From contig CACWHY010000004.1 of the NCBI GenBank assembly GCA_902760805.1, positions 62,001 to 126,000 on the forward strand: 64,000 bases of DNA. Direction: 5' to 3'. Shown here piece after piece: positions 36,391 through 44,704 of this stretch. Below the pieces are notes generated by a model that did no database searches, was not told where the DNA came from, and saw only the letters and a list, made by a program, of their open reading frames with translations. Numbering within the stretch: position 1 is the stretch's first letter; each line of letters starts with the position of its first letter. A program made the translations under genes and the position numbers. Origin of the DNA: Ruminococcus flavefaciens. Its GTDB lineage: Bacteria; Bacillota; Clostridia; Oscillospirales; Ruminococcaceae.

Positions 36391-39060
36391 ATGAAAAAAA
36401 AGAAAGCCAGATCAAACTCTAACGGCATACAGATATGCGACAGCATCGTTATGTCCGTGAAAAAGCGAAGGCCGAATTACCGCACAGCGGAGGCTGTTAT
36501 CATCGCCCTAGTGGGCTATGTTTCGGTGATAATGTCCTTCCTGACTATGTTCGACTTCAACTACAGCCCCACAACAGTTTTCGTTGCGGGAGCGATCTTC
36601 TCCTTCATTTACATAGTCCTTTCTGTTATCGGAAGAAAGGGCGCCTGGATCATTACAGCTTCACTGGTGGCGGTCATGATCATGGCATACCGAGTGGTGG
36701 ACACCCTGGCATTGGGATTCAAGTACGTCTACAACGTTATCTACCACGCCGCCTACCACACTGAAATAAGCTACTACAAGGCCCTAAAGCCACGTTTTGA
36801 GGAGGACTCAGTCACCCTGTTCTTCATCTTCATTATGTGGATCTTGGCGGTGGTGATCTACTTCTTCACCATTTACCGGCCTAACCCATTCCTGCCGCTG
36901 CTGGCTACCTTCCCTATCATCGAGATTGGTCTGTACTACGGTATCGAGATCTCTGTTTTCTGGGGGATCCTCGTTGTGGCCTACTGGCTGGCTCTGCTGG
37001 CAATGTCATCCATTGATATGGGCGAATATTCAGGCGGAAACGGCGGCTTCGTCCGAAAGGACAACCTGTTCTTCCCCAAGCGGCAAATGCGGCTGAAGGT
37101 CACCGAAAAATGCGGAATGTTCGTTATCGGCTCGATCACGGCCGTGGCTCTTTTGACCACCGCAATGATCAGCCTGACCGACTACAAACGCAGCGATGAG
37201 CTCAACCAAAAACGTATCAAGATCAGAGATGCTGTGGCTTCCTTCTCTATGGAAAACCTGGCTGACTCGCTCTCAAACCTGACCAGCGCCTTCGGTATCG
37301 ACCTGAAATACGAAAACCACAAGCTGGGCAACGTTGACAGGCTAAGATACAAGAACACCGTTGACCTGACGGTAAATGTCAGCGGGAAGTACGACGGTGC
37401 GATCTACCTGAAGGACTTCACCGGCGCTGTTTACAGCGGAAATGAATGGCAGGCATCTCCTGCTTCTATTATGGAGGCTCAGCTGTTCGACGACTTCCGT
37501 GACATGGAGATCTATCCCCAGGAATTCCCGGCGCTTTTCAGCGAAACTGCCGGGCTTGACAGCCAGGAGCTGGAGATCTCTATCGAAAATAAGGAAAAGA
37601 AAAACCATACCTACTTCCCCTACGGAGCTATCGCTGACGGTGAGGTGAAATTCACCGGCGACGACCTGGTAGTTCCTAAGACCAAGGACAACAAGTACAG
37701 CTACACCTTCCTGCCGGTCAAGACCGAGGATGCTGCTGATGCGCTAAAGGCTCCTACCAGAAACGTTTTCTCAGTTTCATCTATCTCAGATCCCTACTGG
37801 CAGACATCTATCCGTCAGTATTGCACTGACAGAGCGCTGTTCAGCTATGACGACTACTTCTCAATAGATTCTGAGATCGGCGCAGGTGTCAACGTTTTCT
37901 ACTCTCACCCCAAGGCTCTTATGGCTCAGCTCCTTGAGAGCGAATACAGGAGCTTCGTCCGTGAGAACTATATGCAGGTGCCTTCTGACGCCAATATCAC
38001 TGAGGTCAGAGACCTTTTTGAGGACATCCTTGCGGACGCTCCCATGGCTAACAACGCTCACGATAAGCTGGAGATACTCAAAAGGCTCAGAGAGCGTGTG
38101 GGTCAAATGGCTGTGTACTCCCTTAACCCGGGAAGAACTCCCTCAAACCGAGATTTCGTCAACTACTTCCTCACCGAGAACAAGAAGGGCTACTGCACGC
38201 ACTTCGCCACGACTGGCGTCCTTCTGGCAAGAATGGCCGGTATCCCTGCCCGCTACGCCACAGGCTATGTGGTGGTGGGAGAGGACTTCTCCAAGGGCAA
38301 CCTAAAAGCCGACGGCAGCTTCAATATCGACATCAAGGACAACCGCAGCCACGCTTGGACTGAGGTGTATCTGGACGGTTACGGCTGGATGCCATTCGAG
38401 TTCACCGCAGGCTATTCTGAGGAGACTATCAACACCACACCGGCTACTACCACCGTTACCACTACCACTAACAACGAGACCAAGACCACCGCTTCTCGTT
38501 CGAAGCGCACCGGCGAGACCTCTGAGCGCAGGACAAGGGCTACCAACACCAAAACAACTGCTGCGGTAAGCTCTGCGACAACTGTTTCAGGCGGAGGCGC
38601 ATCTCATCGCACTCACAAGCCGATGTCCATGGGTATGAAGAGCCTGATCATTGGCGTGATCTTCGCCCTTAGTGCTGCTGCTTTTGTTTGGCTCAGAAGA
38701 AAATACATCCTATGGCGCCGTGAACAACGCTTCACCAGCGGCTCCTCACGAGAAAGAGTTGGCGCTATGTATGAGCACAGCATGGCTCTGCTGAAGCTGG
38801 GAGGTATCGTTCAAGGAAATCGTGGCTTTGCAGATTTTGCTGAGGATACGGAAAAGGCCGTTGGCGGTCTGCGATTCCCTCAAGGCGAATTCTCTCAATT
38901 CATGGATATCTGCCTGAGAACTGTTTTCAGCCAGCAGAATGCCACTAAGGAAGAGCTGGAGAAATGCCGCAGCTTCGTATCTGAGCTTTCAGATAACACC
39001 TACAGCAAGGCGAGCCGCATAGAAAAGCTGCTCATGAAGCTGGTCTATGTGCTGAAATAA
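36391..39060 (+). CDS. Transglutaminase-like membrane protein (TgpA/DUF3488 type)
   Basis: 889 residues. About six N-terminal helices (35-250), then an extracytoplasmic region with a transglutaminase-like core: catalytic Cys in KGYCTHFATTG near 601, His in SHAWTEV near 653, Asp in YLDGYGW. A Thr-rich linker (TTPATTTVTTTTN) near 685-715 leads to another membrane helix (near 755) and a cytoplasmic C-terminal DUF4129-like part. It could cleave or cross-link envelope proteins. Third gene of the MoxR operon. Confidence 0.9.
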   Translation: MKKKKARSNSNGIQICDSIVMSVKKRRPNYRTAEAVIIALVGYVSVIMSFLTMFDFNYSPTTVFVAGAIFSFIYIVLSVIGRKGAWIITASLVAVMIMAYRVVDTLALGFKYVYNVIYHAAYHTEISYYKALKPRFEEDSVTLFFIFIMWILAVVIYFFTIYRPNPFLPLLATFPIIEIGLYYGIEISVFWGILVVAYWLALLAMSSIDMGEYSGGNGGFVRKDNLFFPKRQMRLKVTEKCGMFVIGSITAVALLTTAMISLTDYKRSDELNQKRIKIRDAVASFSMENLADSLSNLTSAFGIDLKYENHKLGNVDRLRYKNTVDLTVNVSGKYDGAIYLKDFTGAVYSGNEWQASPASIMEAQLFDDFRDMEIYPQEFPALFSETAGLDSQELEISIENKEKKNHTYFPYGAIADGEVKFTGDDLVVPKTKDNKYSYTFLPVKTEDAADALKAPTRNVFSVSSISDPYWQTSIRQYCTDRALFSYDDYFSIDSEIGAGVNVFYSHPKALMAQLLESEYRSFVRENYMQVPSDANITEVRDLFEDILADAPMANNAHDKLEILKRLRERVGQMAVYSLNPGRTPSNRDFVNYFLTENKKGYCTHFATTGVLLARMAGIPARYATGYVVVGEDFSKGNLKADGSFNIDIKDNRSHAWTEVYLDGYGWMPFEFTAGYSEETINTTPATTTVTTTTNNETKTTASRSKRTGETSERRTRATNTKTTAAVSSATTVSGGGASHRTHKPMSMGMKSLIIGVIFALSAAAFVWLRRKYILWRREQRFTSGSSRERVGAMYEHSMALLKLGGIVQGNRGFADFAEDTEKAVGGLRFPQGEFSQFMDICLRTVFSQQNATKEELEKCRSFVSELSDNTYSKASRIEKLLMKLVYVLK

Positions 39061-39072
39061 AGGAGGTCCACC

Positions 39073-39636
39073 ATGACTAACATGAAATACAACGGTTACA
39101 CAAAGGGCGTGCTGCTGATCGTAGCCGGCCTGCTGATCGCATTCTTTCCGGGACTTATCTCCGGGATCTTCTACACGATCGGAGGCATAATACTGGCCTT
39201 CAGCATAGTTTCTCTCATCGCCGGGATCGGTGCCTTTGGCGGAAAGATCCTTGGCGGCGGGAGCATAGCGGGCATAATCATCGGGATCGTGATCATCTCT
39301 CTGCCCTCTCTGGTACACATCGGTATACCGCTCATCGCCGGAGTAGTCTTCGCTTCCACCGGTCTGGAAAGGCTTTTCACTGCGATCCAGGCCAAGAAGC
39401 TGGGCAAGAACTGGATCATCAGCCTTGTGGCTGCGATCGTTCTCCTGCTGATCGGCGGTACCTTGATGTTCCACCCGGTGAAGACCGGCACTGCCGCAAG
39501 GATCCTGCTTGGTGCTGCTCTGGTGGGCGTGGGAGTGTTCAACAGCTTCGTTGACTCAAAGAACTCCTCTGATACCGGAGGGATCATCGACGTGGACAGC
39601 TACACCGTGAAAGATGACACAAAATACCTGAAATAA
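39073..39636 (+). CDS. DUF308/HdeD-like membrane protein
   Basis: 187 residues, AGGAGG before the ATG, six predicted membrane helices in three pairs rich in Gly and Ile (ILLIVAGLLIAFFPGLISGI-type start). Matches the small HdeD/DUF308 family, associated with acid stress in enteric bacteria but of unknown function here. It starts 12 nt after the transglutaminase gene, so it is probably the last gene of that operon, before a strong terminator. Confidence 0.75.
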   Translation: MTNMKYNGYTKGVLLIVAGLLIAFFPGLISGIFYTIGGIILAFSIVSLIAGIGAFGGKILGGGSIAGIIIGIVIISLPSLVHIGIPLIAGVVFASTGLERLFTAIQAKKLGKNWIISLVAAIVLLLIGGTLMFHPVKTGTAARILLGAALVGVGVFNSFVDSKNSSDTGGIIDVDSYTVKDDTKYLK

Positions 39637-39640
39637 CGCA

Positions 39641-39672
39641 AAAAACTGCCGGAGATCTCCGGCAGTTTTCTT
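39641..39672. terminator. Bidirectional terminator
   Basis: A perfect 22-bp palindrome, ACTGCCGGAGA followed by TCTCCGGCAGT, with A run left and T-rich right, between convergent genes. Confidence 0.9.
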
Positions 39673-40435
39673 ATATGTTCATGGCGGCCATTGCATTGAT
39701 GTAGTCAAGATTTGGAACGAAGACTGAACTGCTGCGGCTGCTCTCCATGACCTTTTCACCGTTTTTGTAGGCCAGAACTCTGGCAAGTGGCAGATCCTCC
39801 CATTCCTCGCTGTCAAGGGGCTGAGTTGAGAAGATGTAGCCATCGGGAAGCTGCTTTGCATAGAGAGTGCTCTTCATATTCTTGTGGACATACAGCAGCT
39901 CTCCGTCGAAGATGATCAGGTTGAGCTTGTTTCTGGGAGAAAGCTCTGCGGTAAGATCCTCGATCAGCCGAAAGCGCTGCTCCGGCGAAAGATCACCAGT
40001 GCGCTGGGATCCTCTGACTTTATCCATAAGGTACATGAAGACCCGCTCGGAGTCGGTGTCGCCGGATTGGGTATTCAGATAGCTCATGAGCTGTCTTCCG
40101 GAATATATCGTGCCGTTGTGGATCATGGTCCAGCGCCGTCCAACGGCGTCAAAGCCTGTGAATGGGTGGCAGTTATCATGCTTCACGGCGCCCACTGTTG
40201 CCAGCCTGATATGAGCAAGTGCAGTGGTCTGGGGAGGAGTCTCCTCCACCACCTGAGAATTTATACGGCTGCCGGTAGCTCTCACCGGCTCACGAATGAT
40301 CTCTGTCAGTCCGTCAGCGCTGCGCCGCATCAGTCCCCAGCCGTGGGGGTGGCGGACACTGTGGCTGTAGAATTTCCGAAGATGATCCCGGATGTCTGTC
40401 TCCCGGGAAAATGAAGCTCCGAAAAGCTCACACAT
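39671..40435 (-). CDS. Class II glutamine amidotransferase (YafJ/EgtC-like)
   Basis: 254 residues from the ATG at 40435, which places the nucleophile Cys at position 2 (MCELFGASF). Other N-terminal-nucleophile motifs: HPHGWGLM, AHIRLATVGAVKHDNCHPF, MIHNGTIY and GDTDSERVF. The whole protein is one glutaminase domain without a synthetase partner domain, as in YafJ and in EgtC, which hydrolyses a gamma-glutamyl bond in ergothioneine synthesis. Its start overlaps the end of a gamma-glutamate-cysteine ligase gene by 8 bp, so a gamma-glutamyl substrate is plausible. This is the last gene of the three-gene operon. Confidence 0.85.
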   Translation of the reverse strand: MCELFGASFSRETDIRDHLRKFYSHSVRHPHGWGLMRRSADGLTEIIREPVRATGSRINSQVVEETPPQTTALAHIRLATVGAVKHDNCHPFTGFDAVGRRWTMIHNGTIYSGRQLMSYLNTQSGDTDSERVFMYLMDKVRGSQRTGDLSPEQRFRLIEDLTAELSPRNKLNLIIFDGELLYVHKNMKSTLYAKQLPDGYIFSTQPLDSEEWEDLPLARVLAYKNGEKVMESSRSSSVFVPNLDYINAMAAMNI

Positions 40436-41639
40436 TTGTCTCACATCCTGTCTTTGTATATAAGTCGTTCCCTAGGCGCTCCGCCGCCTCCTTTACCAGC
40501 TGGCAGGGGCGTTTGCCAAGGAGCTTCTGCCGCTGCATCTCCACAACTGCAAGAGCCTCCTCATCCTGCGAAAAATAGGCAGAGATCTTTCCGAGGAGGT
40601 TTAGTGCTGTTTCCTTGGCAGGGGCTCCGCTGATCATCATTTTCTCAAGGTCGAACATGGCTGCCGCCTGATGATCTTCGATTGCCTGGCGCTGAAGTGC
40701 CGGAGTGAGATCAAAGTCCTCCAAGCTAAGCAGGTACAGTATCAGCAGATGAGCGAAACTCAGATCCTCCTCCGAGATCCCCAGGGGATAACGAGGATCC
40801 AGGTCGAACATTCGCAGCTCGATGTGGTCGATGCCGTTTCGTAAAAGGCCGTCCAGAGTGTTCTCACCACGGGGCTTCAGCCGCACGGGAAGGTAGAGCT
40901 CGCTGGCAGAAAAGAGTGCGCCCTTCTCGATATATCGCCGAATGCTGGCTGTGTAGGCTCTCAGGGAGGAGTAGTCCAGCACAGGCACGAAATGATTCCA
41001 GTAGCCACGGCTGCTGTTGCGGAGAGAGGCCTCTCCTGTGAAGACCGCACCGCTGCCGTGATCCTCCAGCATGGATCTGTCATAAACAGGGCTGGCGGCA
41101 GTCAGCAGCACGATCAGCCAGCTGTACCGCATGATCTGCTTTTTCAGCCGCAGATAGAGACTGTCCCGAAAGTCGGAGAGTTCCTCCTCAGTGCCGCTCT
41201 CACGGTAAAGGCGCTCCAACAGCTGAGGGCTGAGGGAGTAGTTGAAATGGATCCCGGAATAGAGCATGAGCCGCTTGCCGTAGCGCTGCTGGAGCTTCTC
41301 ACGGTAGCTGCGCTTTGAGGACTGATCTCCCGAAAAATCGGCGATAATGATGTCGTCCTCTGTCTCAAAATGGGGCGGATCACTGCAAAGCCAGATCTGC
41401 TCCCCCAGCTTTGAAAGCTCCTGCCGGGCAAGCCTGTCAAGCTCCGCCAAGGACTGGATCACCTCATGGACGCTTCCGAAGACCGGCGTTATGATCTCCA
41501 GCTGGTTTTCGCAGAAATCTCTGGTCAGGCGCTCGTCATCAAAGGGATGAGGAGTATTCGCCATGCGGCCGCTGCCGTCAACACGAAGGGTCTCACGCTC
41601 GAGGCCGAAGCCTCCGCTAAAAAGAATAGCATCTCTCAT
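40428..41639 (-). CDS. Glutamate-cysteine ligase, GshA/GshF-N-terminal type
   Basis: 403 residues from the ATG at 41639 (GAGG 7 nt upstream); a GTG two codons earlier is possible. The N-terminus GGFGLERETLRVDGSGRMANTPHPF and DFCENQLEIITPVF closely follow E. coli GshA and the first domain of GshF. No ATP-grasp domain follows, so it is not the two-function GshF. The expected product is gamma-glutamylcysteine, or another gamma-glutamyl amide. No gshB is visible in the window. It starts 9 nt after a second, different ligase gene. Confidence 0.85.
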   Translation of the reverse strand: MRDAILFSGGFGLERETLRVDGSGRMANTPHPFDDERLTRDFCENQLEIITPVFGSVHEVIQSLAELDRLARQELSKLGEQIWLCSDPPHFETEDDIIIADFSGDQSSKRSYREKLQQRYGKRLMLYSGIHFNYSLSPQLLERLYRESGTEEELSDFRDSLYLRLKKQIMRYSWLIVLLTAASPVYDRSMLEDHGSGAVFTGEASLRNSSRGYWNHFVPVLDYSSLRAYTASIRRYIEKGALFSASELYLPVRLKPRGENTLDGLLRNGIDHIELRMFDLDPRYPLGISEEDLSFAHLLILYLLSLEDFDLTPALQRQAIEDHQAAAMFDLEKMMISGAPAKETALNLLGKISAYFSQDEEALAVVEMQRQKLLGKRPCQLVKEAAERLGNDLYTKTGCETNV

Positions 41640-41648
41640 AGGCACACC

Positions 41649-43031
41649 TCAGATCTGGGCATAGCGGAGAATGAAATCCTCCATGGAAGTGCCGGCCTCG
41701 ACACCCTCGACCATTTCCTTGGCAGGGTTAGTCAGATGCTGGGCACGGTGGAAAAGTGTCTGAACAAAGATCTCCTCGCCCTTTCCACGCTTGGAAAGTC
41801 CCTCCGCCGCAAGGGAAACTATTTTGGTGAGCTGCTGAGAAAGCTGCTGTTTATCCACAAAAGTCGGCAGAGATCTCCGGGAGAACTCCCTTTGCAGCTC
41901 AGTGGCGCTGTAGCCGTGACTGTAGATCACATCGTCGTTCTCAAGGAGTTCCTTCAGCGCAGGGATATTCTCCAAAAGCCCGATGTGGAAGGCCGCAACG
42001 GTCATGCTGTCCTTGATCGGCTGGCAGCAGGAGCTGCGGAATTCGATAGTTCCACGGAAGGTCAGATCCTCGAACTTGAACGTGCGCAGGTACTCAAGAT
42101 CCTCCAATACCGGCGAGAATGTCACCTGCTTATACTCGTTTCCGTCAAAATACTCCCCTGTTATGGCCTTTTTGTCGAAAAACTCTATCACGGGGATCGG
42201 TGTGAAGTCGATGTATTTGCCGTCACGAACTGTGCAGTAGATGCTCTGGGTCTTGATATAGCGCAAAAGGTCGTCTGTGTCACGGAGCTTGTACTCGAAC
42301 ATTCCCACGTTGTGGGGGTTGTAGCCCTGCATACTGCGCTCCCAGAGCATATTTCTGGCGCAGAGGAGATCCGGGAACTCGGGCAGATAGGAGTTGGCAA
42401 AAAGCAGCGATTTATAGGGCTCCAGCAGGCCAAAAACGTTGATCACGTCGATCAGCTCGTCATGACAGACGTCGATCTGGACCTGAGAAGCACTGGTAAA
42501 GGTACCGAAATCCGGCCTGTCGTGAAAGATCACCGGCGCTTCGGTGTGAGATCTGTAGGAGTGAAGGTAGTGATAGAGCATACGGTAGCGCTCATTGGGA
42601 ACAGGCTGGTTGCGGTTGATGTTGAAATACGGATTGATCCCCATTCCAGTCAGGGTATAGCCATATTCTGCGAAAAATCGGTTGATAAATCGGTAATAGC
42701 TCTCAAAGCGCTCCTTCAGGACGAAAAGGTCGCTGCCCTTCCCCATGGAGAGCTCGAGATTTGAGTAAGAACAATCGAAGGATAGGTCATCGCCGGTAAC
42801 GGGGTCGGCCATGGAATTTGGCTGGCCGTTGGAGTCTATGCTGACCGGCTGAAAGCCAAAGTGCTCACGAAAAGCAGCCGCCATTTCAAAGACCACATTT
42901 TCCTCGACAGGAGCCTTTGCCAAATTGACCACCGGCATCTCGATCTCGATGCCTATCCGTCTGGGCCGCGGCTCAAGCGTGCGTGAAATATACTTATTAT
43001 AAATAGCTCTGTCAATAGTCTCCTGTCTCAT
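41649..43031 (-). CDS. Glutamate-cysteine ligase family enzyme, GCS2/EgtA-like type
   Basis: 460 residues. GIEIEMPVVNLAKAP near residue 27 gives the acidic ATP/metal-binding strand; NLELSMGKG, FTSASQVQIDVCHDEL and SLLFANSYLPE parallel the plant/proteobacterial (GCS2) group, whose equivalent reads TCTVQVNLDF...ALFANSP; GTIEFRSSCCQPI follows. This type also includes EgtA of ergothioneine synthesis. It is first of three coupled genes with its own consensus promoter. The substrate cannot be read from the sequence; a tandem with the GshA-type enzyme suggests two separate ligation steps. Confidence 0.82.
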   Translation of the reverse strand: MRQETIDRAIYNKYISRTLEPRPRRIGIEIEMPVVNLAKAPVEENVVFEMAAAFREHFGFQPVSIDSNGQPNSMADPVTGDDLSFDCSYSNLELSMGKGSDLFVLKERFESYYRFINRFFAEYGYTLTGMGINPYFNINRNQPVPNERYRMLYHYLHSYRSHTEAPVIFHDRPDFGTFTSASQVQIDVCHDELIDVINVFGLLEPYKSLLFANSYLPEFPDLLCARNMLWERSMQGYNPHNVGMFEYKLRDTDDLLRYIKTQSIYCTVRDGKYIDFTPIPVIEFFDKKAITGEYFDGNEYKQVTFSPVLEDLEYLRTFKFEDLTFRGTIEFRSSCCQPIKDSMTVAAFHIGLLENIPALKELLENDDVIYSHGYSATELQREFSRRSLPTFVDKQQLSQQLTKIVSLAAEGLSKRGKGEEIFVQTLFHRAQHLTNPAKEMVEGVEAGTSMEDFILRYAQI

Positions 43032-43080
43032 AAGATCACCCTTTCCTATTTTGATTTTACCTATAGTTTTACTATGCTTT

Positions 43081-43109
43081 ATTATATACTATTTTTGTAG
43101 GTTTGTCAA
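43081..43109 (-). promoter_or_regulatory. Promoter of the gamma-glutamyl ligase operon
   Basis: On minus TTGACA (43109-43104) and TATAAT (43086-43081) are exactly 17 bp apart. Just downstream ATAGT-AAA-ACTAT forms a small palindrome (about 43062-43074), an operator candidate. Confidence 0.8.
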
Positions 43110-43411
43110 TAGGTTTTTGAAAATATTCCTCCTCTCGCCCCTTATATACTATTATAATAGTACAGGCATTTTGACGGTGTTCTTGATGAAAAAAATTACG
43201 AATTGTAATCAGTCAGCCCAACCTATTTGGCAAGTAAATATTACGTTCTGTATTAAATTTCTTGCCCATTTTCCATGTCTGAAATTGTCCAAAAGGATCA
43301 TTTCCCGAAACACCATGTATAGAAATCCGTGCGATTTACGCTTTGTAATGACATCAATTTGTACTTTATGTAATAGAACTGTAATTTTTAGCTGCTATTT
43401 GTTTTGATTTG
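43110..43411. other. AT-rich intergenic region without a gene
   Basis: About 300 bases markedly richer in A+T than the surroundings. A 16-bp perfect palindrome, TACTATTATAATAGTA, lies at 43147-43162. A 118-codon frame on plus (43051-43407) has no SD, odd composition and no family resemblance, and is not called. Confidence 0.6.
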
Positions 43412-43455
43412 TTCCTCAGCAGTTCATTTACAGTTCATATTCTATTCATTTAATA
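43412..43455 (+). promoter_or_regulatory. PHO-box-like array of four 11-bp direct repeats
   Basis: TTCCT at 43412 and TTCAT at 43423, 43434 and 43445 recur every 11 bp; three of the four are preceded by G (GTTCA-type). This spacing is typical of PhoB/PhoP-type response-regulator sites. TAATAT at 43471 would place the last repeat over a -35 position. Confidence 0.55.
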
Positions 43456-43529
43456 TGTGCCATTTTAACCTAATATGAGGAATATGAGGGAAAGATCTTG
43501 GTGCAAAAATGGAAAAAGTCTCAAAACCA

Positions 43530-43558
43530 TTGCCATTTTCTGCCGAATATGTTATGAT
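43530..43558 (+). promoter_or_regulatory. Promoter of the SleB-like hydrolase gene
   Basis: TTGCCA (43530-43535) and TATGAT (43553-43558), spaced 17 bp. Confidence 0.6.
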
Positions 43559-43617
43559 TATCACAGTCCGAAATGGACTATCAATTTACGAATGCTTTTC
43601 GAGGAAAGGATGAGTTG

Positions 43618-44457
43618 ATGAGAAAAGCTAAAGTTGCAGCGATAGTCTTAGGAAGCGTTTCTTCTTGCTTATTTGGCGGACTGTTCGCAGTTTATGCGAC
43701 AGCTCCAGTCGTTACTTCTGTAACTCCTAAGGATACCGCACAGATTCAGGACGTTGAGATCGAAGAACTGGCAAATGCAGCTGCAGTAACTCCTATCAGA
43801 ACCACAGCCGTTACCACAAGCAAAGCAACTACAAAGGCAGCATCCACTACGACTGCCGTTACTACTACCACTACTGTTGTTGAGCAGCCCACAGAAGCTC
43901 CAAGCGAGGCTTCCACTGAGGCCGCTACAGAAGCTGCTACTCAGGCAGCTACCGATGCCCCCTATGAAGAATATACGGCTTATGTTCCTGAGGAGCCTGA
44001 GGTTGTCTATTATGAAGAGCCCCTCTACCAGGAAGAGGTTGTTTATCAGGAAGCTACAGAAGAGAACACAGAGGCTACAGAGACCTATACTGAGGCTCCT
44101 GTAGATACTACAAGTGCTTCTTCCCTTCCGATCAGTGACAGCGAATACATTATCCTCTGCAATGCTGTTGGCCACGAGGCCGGATGCAGCTGGATCAGTG
44201 AATTCGACAAGGCTAAGGTCGTTGAAGTTATCATGAACAGAGTTTACAGCCCCCTGTATCCCAACAGCATTTATGAGGTACTTACTCAGAAAAATCAGTT
44301 TGAGGGATCCAAGAGCTACGTTGACCTTGGTACTTATGCAAGCTACGTTACAGACAGTGTAAAGGCCGCAGTTGACCTTTACTTCTCAGATCCCGCCTCC
44401 TTCCAGCATGGTTACTTCAGCTTCTATGGAGACGGATACCAGAACTACTTCGTTTGA
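43618..44457 (+). CDS. Secreted SleB-family cell-wall hydrolase with Thr-rich stalk
   Basis: 279 residues from the ATG at 43618 (AAGGA upstream), giving a normal signal peptide (KAKVAAIVLGSVSSCLFGGLFAV). A long low-complexity stalk (residues ~55-170) is rich in Thr, then Glu/Ala (TEAPSEASTEAATEAATQ) and Tyr/Glu/Pro. The C-terminal ~110 residues are the Hydrolase_2 (SleB) domain: ILCNAVGHEAG with the catalytic Glu near 187, VVEVIMNRVYSPLYPNSIYEVLTQKNQF. SleB-like enzymes cleave peptidoglycan, in spores or at the surface. The array upstream suggests phosphate-linked control. Confidence 0.85.
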   Translation: MRKAKVAAIVLGSVSSCLFGGLFAVYATAPVVTSVTPKDTAQIQDVEIEELANAAAVTPIRTTAVTTSKATTKAASTTTAVTTTTTVVEQPTEAPSEASTEAATEAATQAATDAPYEEYTAYVPEEPEVVYYEEPLYQEEVVYQEATEENTEATETYTEAPVDTTSASSLPISDSEYIILCNAVGHEAGCSWISEFDKAKVVEVIMNRVYSPLYPNSIYEVLTQKNQFEGSKSYVDLGTYASYVTDSVKAAVDLYFSDPASFQHGYFSFYGDGYQNYFV

Positions 44458-44547
44458 TGAACGAAGGCCAATAGTTTGACCGAAAGCAATGCCCGTATAG
44501 CTCAGGCGCAACTGTGCATACACCGGCAAGGCATCATGGATCGAACA

Positions 44548-44579
44548 CCTCACCGCAGTACATTGCGGTGGGGTTTTTT
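44548..44579 (+). terminator. Terminator after the SleB-like gene
   Basis: CCTCACCGCA pairs with TGCGGTGGGG and six T follow. Confidence 0.9.
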
Positions 44580-44630
44580 ATTTGCAATTCTTTCTGGGAA
44601 AAATTGTTTTCACGAAACTTTCATTTCTAT

Positions 44631-44672
44631 CACGATCCCTCCGTTGAATTGCCCTCAGGATCGTGTTATAAT
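44631..44672 (+). promoter_or_regulatory. Promoter of the second ftsH with flanking inverted repeat
   Basis: TTGAAT (44644-44649) and TATAAT (44667-44672) are 17 bp apart. CACGATCC (44631-44638) and GGATCGTG (44658-44665) are perfect 8-bp arms around the -35, a probable operator. Confidence 0.6.
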
Positions 44673-44704
44673 TTTGTCAACCTAAGAAAGGAGTCCCTAT
44701 CTAT

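Noticed and set aside
43051-43407. 118-codon plus-strand frame
   Set aside because: No SD, lies across the ligase promoter and an AT-rich island, and shows no domain; composition explains the hydrophobic translation.
44493-44560. tRNA-like stretch starting GCCCGTATAGCTCAG
   Set aside because: It resembles a tRNA 5' half, but there is no matching D-stem partner, anticodon stem, GTTCGA loop or 3' acceptor strand; the segment runs into a terminator.
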